A program made the position numbers and the translations under genes. DNA of 37,904 nucleotides, from NCBI GenBank assembly GCA_028717645.1, contig JAQUNK010000012.1:1-37904 (forward strand). Direction: 5' to 3'. Under the pieces are notes generated by a model that did no database searches, had not been told where the DNA came from, and worked only from the letters and a program-made list of their open reading frames with translations. How positions within the stretch are numbered: the first letter of the stretch is position 1; each line of letters begins with the position of its first letter. The stretch is from Candidatus Omnitrophota bacterium. Its GTDB lineage: Bacteria; Omnitrophota; Gorgyraeia; Gygaellales; JAMWDD01. Positions 31,229 to 37,904 of the stretch are shown one piece after another.

Positions 31229-32734
31229 ATGCAAATCGCCGATCTATTAAACACCCTGCTTAAGACCCACGCCCCGAAAACCGCGATCATCTCTAAAGAG
31301 CAAAATATAACTTTTCAACAGCTCAGCCAGGACTGCTTTAAATTAGCCAATGGCCTGAGCGCTCTCGGCGTAAAAAAAGGTGATAAGGTAGCAATATATC
31401 TTTTGAATGATCCGGAGTATATTTATAGCTATCTGGCTGTCTGGCTCCTCGGCGCCGTTGCCGTGCCCCTGGATTATATGCTTACCGAGGAAGAACTGAT
31501 TTCCTGTATATCGCATTGTGAGGCAAGGGTATTGATCGCCAGGCCCAAGCCGATAGTTTCTTTAGCGAAGATCAGGGCGGGCTGCCCTTCAATAAAGCAT
31601 ATTGTTACTGCGCCCGCTCACCCTGAGGCAGTGCATTCGTTGGCCGGGCTGATCAAAGAGAATAAGGCCGATGCCCCGGGCGTTATCACCCAGGATAAAG
31701 ATTGTGCAATTATTTTTTATACCTCCGGGACAACCGGAAAACCCAAGGGCGTGTTGATCAATTACCAGCAGCTCGATGCGCCGACCAGGGCCATGGCCTA
31801 CTTCGTGAACAACGACGTGAAAAAAGACGATACGACCCTTTGCGTTGTTCCATTCTCTCACTTGGCCGGGCTGATCTATATCCAGGCCACACTGGTTTAT
31901 GGGGTCGCCTGCGTTCTGGCAGAAAGGTTTATGCCCCTGGAATTCTTAAAGACCGTCCAGCGTTACAAGATAAACTGGTTCTGGCTGGTACCCTCGATGT
32001 ATTACGCGCTTTTACAATTAAAGGAATTCGAAACTTTTGACCTTTCGAGTTTACGCTGGATCGTGATCTTCGGTGCACCGAGCTCTCCGGAAGCCATCCA
32101 CCGTTTTCATAATCACTGTCCCGGGGCAATACTTTATCACGGCTGGGGCCTTACCGAGACCAATGCCCCGACTACGGTTATTCCCTCGGGCTCGCAAAAT
32201 TTAGCCAGTGTGGGCAAGCCCGCTCCCTGGGTCGAGGTAAAAATATTTTCTGGCGAGGATAAAGAAATAGCCATGGGTGATGTCGGCGAGATCGTGGTGC
32301 GGGGGGATGTGGTCACCGAAGGTTATTACAAGGATCCGGAGCTTACAAAGCAGGCATTGCGCGGCGGCTGGTTCCACACCGGAGACTTGGGGAAATTCGA
32401 CGGCCAGGGTTACCTTTATATCGTCGGGCGCATCAAAGAAATGATCAAGGTAAGTGGCGAAATAGTTTTTGAACCAGAGGTCGAGGCGGCACTTTACAAA
32501 CATCCCAAAGTCGCGGAGGCGGCAGTGATCGGAGTGCCGGATAAACTCAGGGGAGAAGTACCCAAGGCCTTTGTCGTCTCTAAAGACGGCGGAAATTTGA
32601 GCGAGGAAGAATTACGTTTCTTTTTGCGCCAGCATTTAAGCCATTTCAAAATACCGCATTATTTTGAATTCATCCCGGGCCTGCCTAAAAACAGGACCGG
32701 CAAGATCGATAAGGAAAAATTAAGGAAAGGTTGA
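31229..32734 (+). CDS. AMP-forming acyl-CoA synthetase / ligase
   Basis: ANL superfamily enzyme that activates a carboxylic acid as acyl-AMP and normally passes it to CoA. The 501 aa carry the P-loop-like YTSGTTGKPKG, VPFSHLAG, HGWGLTETNAPT, the hinge region WFHTGDLGKFDGQGYLYIVGR, IKVSGEIVFEPEVE and the C-terminal catalytic Lys492 (NRTGKIDKEKLR). GEIVFEP replaces the common GENIYP/GFNVYP wording. AGGAAACA precedes ATG 31229. Substrate unknown; it may use the acid made by the neighbouring dehydrogenase. Confidence 0.88.
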   Translation: MQIADLLNTLLKTHAPKTAIISKEQNITFQQLSQDCFKLANGLSALGVKKGDKVAIYLLNDPEYIYSYLAVWLLGAVAVPLDYMLTEEELISCISHCEARVLIARPKPIVSLAKIRAGCPSIKHIVTAPAHPEAVHSLAGLIKENKADAPGVITQDKDCAIIFYTSGTTGKPKGVLINYQQLDAPTRAMAYFVNNDVKKDDTTLCVVPFSHLAGLIYIQATLVYGVACVLAERFMPLEFLKTVQRYKINWFWLVPSMYYALLQLKEFETFDLSSLRWIVIFGAPSSPEAIHRFHNHCPGAILYHGWGLTETNAPTTVIPSGSQNLASVGKPAPWVEVKIFSGEDKEIAMGDVGEIVVRGDVVTEGYYKDPELTKQALRGGWFHTGDLGKFDGQGYLYIVGRIKEMIKVSGEIVFEPEVEAALYKHPKVAEAAVIGVPDKLRGEVPKAFVVSKDGGNLSEEELRFFLRQHLSHFKIPHYFEFIPGLPKNRTGKIDKEKLRKG

Positions 32735-32740
32735 ACCATT

Positions 32741-33457
32741 ATGGAGAAAAAAGACTGGCAGGCTCATGGCCTCGCCTTAAAAGAAGTATTGGCGTTGGAA
32801 TATAGCCCGGTGGCCATAAGTTGCAGGAAAGCTCCCGCGAGCCCCGGGGTGAAGAAAAAAGCGCGTATCTGCCGGGCAATATTGGATGCCGCCCGCGGTG
32901 AGGCCATCGAGATAGACAAAACAAACAATGTTTGTATGGGAGCCGGTTGGCACTTAGGGTTTACTCCGATCACCGATATGGCGCGCGCAGAAATATTTAA
33001 AAAAATCCTGGTTGAAAAAGAAAAACTTTTTTCATCGATCGAGGCCCTGGATAAGATGATCAGCCAGATGCCTCCTGCGCCGGACAATAGAGATGCTTAT
33101 TTTAGCCTGGCGCCTTTAGAAAAAAGCGAATTTAAGCCTGAGCTGGTGATCTTTGTGGTGAACCCGGAGGCCGCTTGCAAGGTCCTTACCCTGGCGACCT
33201 ACACAGACGGGGCAATGCCCGAGATAAAGATAGGCGGGCCGGTGTGCCGCCTGGGCATCATCTATCCCCTGGTAACGGGCGAAGTGAATATTTCATTCTA
33301 CGACCATACTGCCAGAAAGATCTGTCACGTGGAAAAAGATAAATTATTGATCTCCGTGCCCTATGAAAAAATATTAAAAATGGTTGAGTCGCTGGATACC
33401 TGCAGCGCCGGACGCGCAAAGATAACATACCCCCTGGAATTAGGCAATATCGTATAA
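32741..33457 (+). CDS. DUF169 family protein
   Basis: A protein of unknown function resembling the DUF169 family, seen mostly in anaerobes and archaea, 238 aa. Visible features are LALEYSPVAISCRKAP, the cysteine segments ARICRAILDAARGE and NNVCMGAGWHLGF, and a later GGPVCRLGIIYPLVTGEVNISFYD. The spaced cysteines could bind a metal or cluster, which is conjecture. It starts 6 bases after the ligase stop, so it likely acts with or is co-expressed with the acyl-CoA genes. Confidence 0.75.
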   Translation: MEKKDWQAHGLALKEVLALEYSPVAISCRKAPASPGVKKKARICRAILDAARGEAIEIDKTNNVCMGAGWHLGFTPITDMARAEIFKKILVEKEKLFSSIEALDKMISQMPPAPDNRDAYFSLAPLEKSEFKPELVIFVVNPEAACKVLTLATYTDGAMPEIKIGGPVCRLGIIYPLVTGEVNISFYDHTARKICHVEKDKLLISVPYEKILKMVESLDTCSAGRAKITYPLELGNIV

Positions 33458-33480
33458 AACCTTATTTTCCATAAGATAAA

Positions 33481-34506
33481 ATGGTCAAAGAAAACATCCT
33501 TAATTTTGATCTAAAGGAACTGGAGCAATATTTCCTGAAACAGGGCCGCAAGAAATTCCATGCCCGCCAGATCTTTACCTGGATCTACAAAAAAGATATC
33601 CGCGATTTTAGCCTGATGAGTGACCTCTCTGCTGAATTAAGGAAAGAATTAGCAGAAGAATTCACCATCCTGGACCTGGAATTAGTGCAGGAACTGGAAT
33701 CGCGCGACGGTACGCGTAAATTACTTTTTAAGCTAAAAGACGGCCAGGTTGTGGAAGCGGTAAGTATCCCCACGGAAAAAAGGATCACCGGCTGCATTTC
33801 AACACAGGTAGGCTGTAAGTTCAGCTGCGCTTTCTGCGCGAGCGGCCTTATGGGTTTTAAAAGAAATTTAGAGACAGGCGAAATTATCGCGCAGGTTTTA
33901 TTTTTAAAAGGCAATCTCAGTGAACGGATAAATAACCTGGTCTTTATGGGAATCGGCGAGCCGCTGGATAATTACGATAATGTGCTTAAGGCCATACGCA
34001 TTATCAATGCAGCCTCCGGCCTCGGTGTGGGTGCGAGAAAGATCACTATTTCTAGCGCCGGATTTATCCCCGGGATAAAACGCTTGATGGGAGAGGGCCT
34101 GCAGATAGAATTATCTGTTTCGATACACGCGGCGGATAACACAACCAGGAACCTTCTGATGCCGATCAATAAAAAATACCCGCTGCCGGACCTGATGCGC
34201 ACGCTCAAAGAATATATCCAGAAGACCAACCGCCAGGTGACCTTTGAATATATCCTCATAGCCGGGGTCAATTCCGGGATTACGCATGCCCAGAATTTAA
34301 GCAAAATGCTCAGGGGCCTGAATTGTAAAGTCAACCTTATACCCTGTAATCCGGTAAAAGAATTGGGCTATGAGCCGCCGGGGAAATTAGAGATCCTCCT
34401 GTTCAAGGACCATCTTCTTAAAGCGGGTATTGATACGACATTACGCTTGACCCGCGGCAGGGACATCCAGGCCGCCTGCGGGCAATTAAGGATGGAATTT
34501 ATTTAG
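33481..34506 (+). CDS. rlmN: 23S rRNA (and tRNA) adenine-C2 methyltransferase RlmN
   Basis: Radical SAM enzyme that methylates A2503 of 23S rRNA and A37 of some tRNAs. The 341 aa have an N-terminal helical domain (KFHARQIFTWIYKK), the radical SAM motif CKFSCAFCASG (CxxxCxxC), VFMGIGEPLDNYDNV, ELSVSIHAADNTTRN and the C-terminal methyl-carrying cysteine in AACGQLR. It ends with TAG and overlaps the converging response-regulator gene by 8 bases. No terminator separates them. Confidence 0.96.
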   Translation: MVKENILNFDLKELEQYFLKQGRKKFHARQIFTWIYKKDIRDFSLMSDLSAELRKELAEEFTILDLELVQELESRDGTRKLLFKLKDGQVVEAVSIPTEKRITGCISTQVGCKFSCAFCASGLMGFKRNLETGEIIAQVLFLKGNLSERINNLVFMGIGEPLDNYDNVLKAIRIINAASGLGVGARKITISSAGFIPGIKRLMGEGLQIELSVSIHAADNTTRNLLMPINKKYPLPDLMRTLKEYIQKTNRQVTFEYILIAGVNSGITHAQNLSKMLRGLNCKVNLIPCNPVKELGYEPPGKLEILLFKDHLLKAGIDTTLRLTRGRDIQAACGQLRMEFI

Positions 34507-35440
34507 GGTTGTCTTGCCTCTGGTCTTTTATAAAATTACTGCGTTCCAGTTTTTTGGCGCGTTGTTTTAATTCCGCGGCGATCTCTGCTACCTGGGCGGC
34601 GTGAGTAAATTTACGCGTTTCATTGGTGACTACGCCGATGGAAATGGAAACCAGCGGCACCTGCTGCTCGATGCCCTTACGGTCATGGGCGATAATATAG
34701 CCCCTCACCCGGTCTTGCTCATTATAGAATTGCGGTACAACTTTCTCGAACTCTTCGATGATATAGCGGCAGACCGCATCGATCTCGCCTACCTCTGCCA
34801 CGATCACAAAATCATCTCCCCCGATATGGCCGATAAAATCATTGGCTGAACCTTTTTCTTTTATTGCCCTGAGCAATATCCGCGCCGTTTCTTTGATCAC
34901 TTCGTCTCCGCGTTCAAAACCATAGGTGTCGTTATAGGCCTTGAATTTATCCAGGTCCAGGTACGAAAAGGCGAATATTTTATTCTGCTCCAGCCGTTTA
35001 TTGATCTCATCCATGATCGAGATATTCCCCGGCAGGCGGGTGAGCGGATTGGCTTCCAGAGCGCTGGCCGTGCGCCTTAAGATCATTCTTACGCGTGCCA
35101 GGAGTTCTTCCGGGTTAAAAGGCTTGACGATGTAATCATCCGCACCGGCGTCTATGCCGCCGACCTTATCACTCACTTCGCCTTTACCGGTGACCATGAT
35201 GATCGGCAGCTGCCTTAAGAGCAGGTCTTTTTTCACTTCTAGGCAGACCTGGCGGCCGTCTTTTTTCGGCATTTTATAATCTAAGAGCACCAGGTCCAGG
35301 GGCCTTGACCTGATGATATTCAGCGCTTCTTCTCCGTCGTTGGCCTTGACGATCTCATAATTATCGCCCGAAAGAGTGATCTCCAAGACATCCAGGATAT
35401 CCGGGTCGTCGTCAGCAATAAGGATTCTTTGAATAGCCAT
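34499..35440 (-). CDS. Response regulator with GGDEF domain (diguanylate cyclase)
   Basis: PleD-like output protein, 313 aa. The receiver domain (1-120) has acidic pocket DDD (10-12), phosphoacceptor Asp54 (LVLLDYKMPK) and Lys106 (YIVKPF). The GGDEF domain (about 130-300) has LTRLPGN, FSYLDLDKFKAYND and the active-site GGDDF (207-211), so cyclase activity is expected. The inhibitory I-site RxxD position reads SAND (198-201), lacking the arginine, so c-di-GMP feedback inhibition is probably lost. It lies 2 bases after its partner kinase gene. Confidence 0.93.
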   Translation of the reverse strand: MAIQRILIADDDPDILDVLEITLSGDNYEIVKANDGEEALNIIRSRPLDLVLLDYKMPKKDGRQVCLEVKKDLLLRQLPIIMVTGKGEVSDKVGGIDAGADDYIVKPFNPEELLARVRMILRRTASALEANPLTRLPGNISIMDEINKRLEQNKIFAFSYLDLDKFKAYNDTYGFERGDEVIKETARILLRAIKEKGSANDFIGHIGGDDFVIVAEVGEIDAVCRYIIEEFEKVVPQFYNEQDRVRGYIIAHDRKGIEQQVPLVSISIGVVTNETRKFTHAAQVAEIAAELKQRAKKLERSNFIKDQRQDNPK

Positions 35441-35442
35441 TT

Positions 35443-36924
35443 TTATTTTGCGATAGGTAAGGTAAAACTAAAAGTACTGCCACTGTTCAGTTTACTTTTT
35501 ACGCTGATAATTCCTTTATGCGCCTCAATGATATTCTTTACCAGTGATAATCCCAGGCCCGTTCCTTTTACCTGTTGGTTGATCTCGTTGTCAATGCGGT
35601 AGAATTCTTCAAAGATCGATTCGAGCGATTCTTCAGGTATGCCGATACCCGTATCCGAAATATCCACGCGCACATGGTCGTTATCCCGTTCGGCGCGGAT
35701 GGTGATCTTTCCGTTTTGCGGGGTAAATTTTACGGCGTTTCCCAGGAGGTTGATAAACACGCGGTCTATCTGACTGCGGTCGGCAAACACCGGCGGCAGG
35801 CCAGCCTCAAGGTGCTGGACGAGGTCTATATTTTTACTTTTACATTGCACGGTGATCAGGTCCGAGACAGAGGCAACAATATTTTTCAGGTCCTGCGGCT
35901 CTATTTTCATGGTCATGCGGCCCGATTCAATGCGCGCGATATCCAGCAGGTCGTTGATCATGTGCACAAGTTCGTCTGAATGCCGGTTGATTTTTTCCAG
36001 GCGTTCTTTTACCGCCGCAGGCAGCGCCCCCAATTTTTCCGCCAGGAGTATAGCGGCAAAACCTTTGATAGAGGTAAGGGGGGTGCGTAATTCGTGGGAC
36101 ACAGCGGAGATAAAATCGGATTTTCTTTTACTGATGATCTTGATCTTTTCCAGGGCATCGGTTAATTCCTTCGTGCGCTGCTCGACCTTGTTCTCCAGTT
36201 CCTGCTGTGCCCTCCAGGTCTGTTCAAAAAGCCGCGCGTTTTCCAATGCTTGGCCCAATTGGTTCGCCAGGATGGTCACCAATTCTTCGTCGCCCTCGGT
36301 AAGCACTACATCCGCCGAATCCGTGCCTACAAAAAGCAGGCCTCTTTCCCCGTGCTTAGGTAATACAGGAGCGATAACATAGGCCTTCATCCCAAAGATG
36401 CGGTCGATACTTTCTTTAAGCGCCGCCTCTTCTATGGAAAAAGAAGAGAGGGTTTTCTCTTCTTCAAGTATCCTCAAGGCTATCTCTGTGTCTAGCCTTG
36501 AGATCACCCCTTGGGTTTCCTGTTGGGTAAACCCGATATTTAAGGGCAGGGAAAACTTTCTTTCTTTATCGTTCCACAAAAAGGCCAAGGCCTTTTCAAA
36601 ACCCATTTCTTCCAGGCGCCGAGGTTCGATCATCTCGAATATTTTTGCTTCTTCCAGCGTCGTGGTGATGGCGCGGGAAAGCCGCTGCAGGGTATAGAGC
36701 CCGGCGATCTTTTTATCCAATTCGCTCTGGGTTTTGTTCAGCTCCATGTCCGTGCGCACGATGAGCTTGGCCTGTTCGTCCATTTCTTCCAACGAGCGGT
36801 TGAGGTTGCTCACTATGCGTACCAGCTCCCTGATCCTTTTCATTTTCACCAGAGTGAAAATGGCAAAGAGCATGGTCAAAAGGACTAAGATGACCCCCAG
36901 AATGAAAAAATTTGGTTCCGGCAT
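35443..36924 (-). CDS. Sensor histidine kinase (TM, coiled coil, GAF)
   Basis: Membrane sensor kinase, 493 aa. It has one N-terminal membrane segment (about 7-26), a coiled coil (30-85) and a GAF-like domain (about 85-235). A second coiled coil leads to the HisKA H-box SAVSHELRTPLTS with His277. The ATPase domain has N-box NLLGNAVKFTP, G1 DTGIGIPEE and G2 GTGLGLSLVK. It has little periplasmic sequence, so the signal is probably cytoplasmic or delivered by the FIST protein encoded 4 bases upstream. It is followed by its likely partner, the GGDEF response regulator. Confidence 0.95.
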   Translation of the reverse strand: MPEPNFFILGVILVLLTMLFAIFTLVKMKRIRELVRIVSNLNRSLEEMDEQAKLIVRTDMELNKTQSELDKKIAGLYTLQRLSRAITTTLEEAKIFEMIEPRRLEEMGFEKALAFLWNDKERKFSLPLNIGFTQQETQGVISRLDTEIALRILEEEKTLSSFSIEEAALKESIDRIFGMKAYVIAPVLPKHGERGLLFVGTDSADVVLTEGDEELVTILANQLGQALENARLFEQTWRAQQELENKVEQRTKELTDALEKIKIISKRKSDFISAVSHELRTPLTSIKGFAAILLAEKLGALPAAVKERLEKINRHSDELVHMINDLLDIARIESGRMTMKIEPQDLKNIVASVSDLITVQCKSKNIDLVQHLEAGLPPVFADRSQIDRVFINLLGNAVKFTPQNGKITIRAERDNDHVRVDISDTGIGIPEESLESIFEEFYRIDNEINQQVKGTGLGLSLVKNIIEAHKGIISVKSKLNSGSTFSFTLPIAK

Positions 36925-36928
36925 AGAA

Positions 36929-37780
36929 TTATCCTTTTATCGACAAAACAGAGATGGTCTGGTTATGAAAATGTGTCCGGCCGAAATAATTCACCGACTT
37001 TAAAGGCGCCTGTTCCCCGAAAGTATAGAGCCCGGCAATGGGTACATCCGGTCCGATAGCCTCTTGTATCGCCTCTAATTCCAATTGTGCGTCTTTACCC
37101 AGGAGCATGTAACGCGATATGGAATCGAAGACCAGCGCTAATTTTATGGGCAGCCCTTCTTTGCTTGAAGGAGAAAACATGGATTTCAGGGTGATTTTTT
37201 TTGCCTCTTCTGCTGCTTCTTTTGCGGCCGCAAGGCACGATTCTTTTGTCCCGATCATCAGGCGTATCTCGCTTCCCTCGGGGATATCCCCTTGGCAGAC
37301 GAGTGAGCCGTCTTCTTTTATCGCGCGCACGTTCCTTAACAGGTATTCTTTTTCACCGCTTAAATATATCCCGATAGGATAGAACACGGAAATGATCTTT
37401 AAGTCTTTCTTTAATTCCGCAGCTTCCTTGGCAAAGTATTCTTTATAAAGTTCGACCGCCGGCTTATTTTCTATTTCTTTGATGGTGTTGCCCGAACATT
37501 TGGTAACTCGGCGTAGTTTCCCCAGGGGCCTCCATCCGTGCCTGACCCCCAGGCCGAATTTTAATTTTCCGCCGAGCAGTACACCAATAGCGCCATCACT
37601 GAAGATATCTTCATTATAATATAAATAAGTCTTTAGGAAATTAAAATTATCAGAGGCGGCGGCTCCGAATATAGGAAAGCTCAGGCCCAGTTTTTGCTGC
37701 AGGCCCTTTAGCAGGAGGGAGCCGTTTTCGTTGAGCCCGTCGGAAAAAAGCAGGCCCAGCTCGCGGTGGTGCCGGCCCAT
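36929..37780 (-). CDS. FIST domain sensory protein, downstream part
   Basis: FIST proteins are intracellular sensory domains often paired with kinases and chemotaxis proteins. From ATG 37780 the product is 283 aa. It shows the end of FIST_N (GLLFSDGLNENGSLLLKGL, LSFPIFGAAASDNFNF, a DGAIGVLLGG turn) and the FIST_C domain (GIYLSGEKEYLLRNVRAIKE, LMIGTKESCLAAAKEAAEEA, AGLYTFGEQAP). ATG 37780 lies inside the FIST_N fold, so this is not a natural N-terminus. An in-frame TAG at 37807-37805 separates it from upstream coding sequence. It heads the FIST-kinase-regulator operon, with 4 bases to the kinase. Confidence 0.7.
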   Translation of the reverse strand: MGRHHRELGLLFSDGLNENGSLLLKGLQQKLGLSFPIFGAAASDNFNFLKTYLYYNEDIFSDGAIGVLLGGKLKFGLGVRHGWRPLGKLRRVTKCSGNTIKEIENKPAVELYKEYFAKEAAELKKDLKIISVFYPIGIYLSGEKEYLLRNVRAIKEDGSLVCQGDIPEGSEIRLMIGTKESCLAAAKEAAEEAKKITLKSMFSPSSKEGLPIKLALVFDSISRYMLLGKDAQLELEAIQEAIGPDVPIAGLYTFGEQAPLKSVNYFGRTHFHNQTISVLSIKG

Positions 37781-37904
37781 ATAGCCATAGAGCAGCCGGT
37801 TACCCTATTCTTCTCCGGAGGCTAGTGGTGTCATGGCGCGCATGTTGTTGATATGTGCGACATTCCAGGTCGCGTCTTCAAAGCTGAACAGGATAACGAT
37901 TACA
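37781..37904 (-). pseudogene. Upstream FIST_N fragment cut by an in-frame amber codon
   Basis: Read on the minus strand in the frame of the FIST gene, 32 codons are open from the window edge (VIVILFSFEDATWNVAHI, then NNMRAMTPLASGEE). A TAG follows at 37807-37805, then GNRLLYGY runs into MGRHHRELGLLFSDG. The text on both sides fits one continuous FIST_N domain, so the gene is probably a single frame interrupted by a nonsense mutation or a sequencing/assembly error. TAG acts as a normal stop elsewhere in the window. Most of the 5' end lies outside the window. Confidence 0.55.

Noticed and set aside
37805-37807. TAG as a sense codon (recoding) in the FIST gene
   Set aside because: gmk, jag, the ferredoxin gene and rlmN all end naturally at TAG, so genome-wide recoding is not supported.
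1-37904. CRISPR arrays, insertion sequences, prophage or toxin-antitoxin genes
   Set aside because: No regular repeat-spacer pattern, transposase, integrase or phage protein appears; the gene content is core and collinear with common bacterial blocks.

Overview
The window looks like the replication-origin region of a free-living, probably anaerobic, Gram-negative-type bacterium. The best guess is Candidatus Omnitrophota or a neighbouring candidate phylum. That guess is inference. It rests on a small secreted protein with a TTYYPSPYGVY motif, an acetogen-type MetV subunit, a ferredoxin-dependent 2-oxoacid oxidoreductase set, and two AT-rich repeats of a style common in such environmental genomes. 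No IS element, prophage or CRISPR array is visible. Nearly every gene is a housekeeping gene in a conserved bacterial neighbourhood.

Layout. (1) 1-2390, minus strand: dnaN (cut by the window edge) and dnaA. A degenerate partial copy of the dnaN start lies between them. (2) 2391-2625: divergent origin/promoter region with an inverted pair of DnaA boxes. Genes run left on the left side and right on the right side, as expected around oriC. (3) 2626-6467: rpmH-yidD-yidC-jag(N domain only)-parS-parA-parB, with no rnpA between rpmH and yidD. (4) 6488-9878: an ndk-like gene, a secreted protein, yicC-gmk-rpoZ-coaC. (5) 9885-16455: tRNA-Cys, -Leu and -Val, then thrS-infC-rpmI-rplT-pheS-pheT. Structured leaders precede infC, rpmI and pheT. 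(6) 16538-18086: 6S RNA, a palindromic repeat and rarA. (7) 18230-25869: metV, an IscU/NifU scaffold, 5-formyl-THF cyclo-ligase, rny, ymdB, a GH39-like secreted protein, a PilZ protein, xseA and xseB. (8) 25870-34506: dxs, ferredoxin, two 2-oxoacid:ferredoxin oxidoreductase subunits, aldehyde dehydrogenase, AMP-forming acyl-CoA ligase, a DUF169 protein and rlmN. (9) 34499-37904, minus strand: a signalling operon of FIST sensor, histidine kinase and GGDEF response regulator, meeting rlmN tail to tail.

How it works together. Replication start, chromosome segregation (ParABS) and membrane insertion (YidC/YidD) sit at the origin, followed by translation and RNA-turnover genes. MetV and formyl-THF cyclo-ligase point to C1-folate metabolism, perhaps a Wood-Ljungdahl methyl branch. 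The oxidoreductase, aldehyde dehydrogenase and acyl-CoA ligase could jointly make or use acyl-CoA with ferredoxin as electron carrier. The GGDEF and PilZ proteins show c-di-GMP signalling.

The most interesting signals are in RNA. A matched pair of leader elements lies upstream of infC (11906-12024) and rpmI (12613-12718). They share a 14-nt core and the same closing helix and hairpin arrangement. infC appears to start at AUA. Three related arms before pheT (14315-14405) could form alternative hairpins, one of which buries the ribosome binding site. The rny ribosome binding site is also paired away in its leader.
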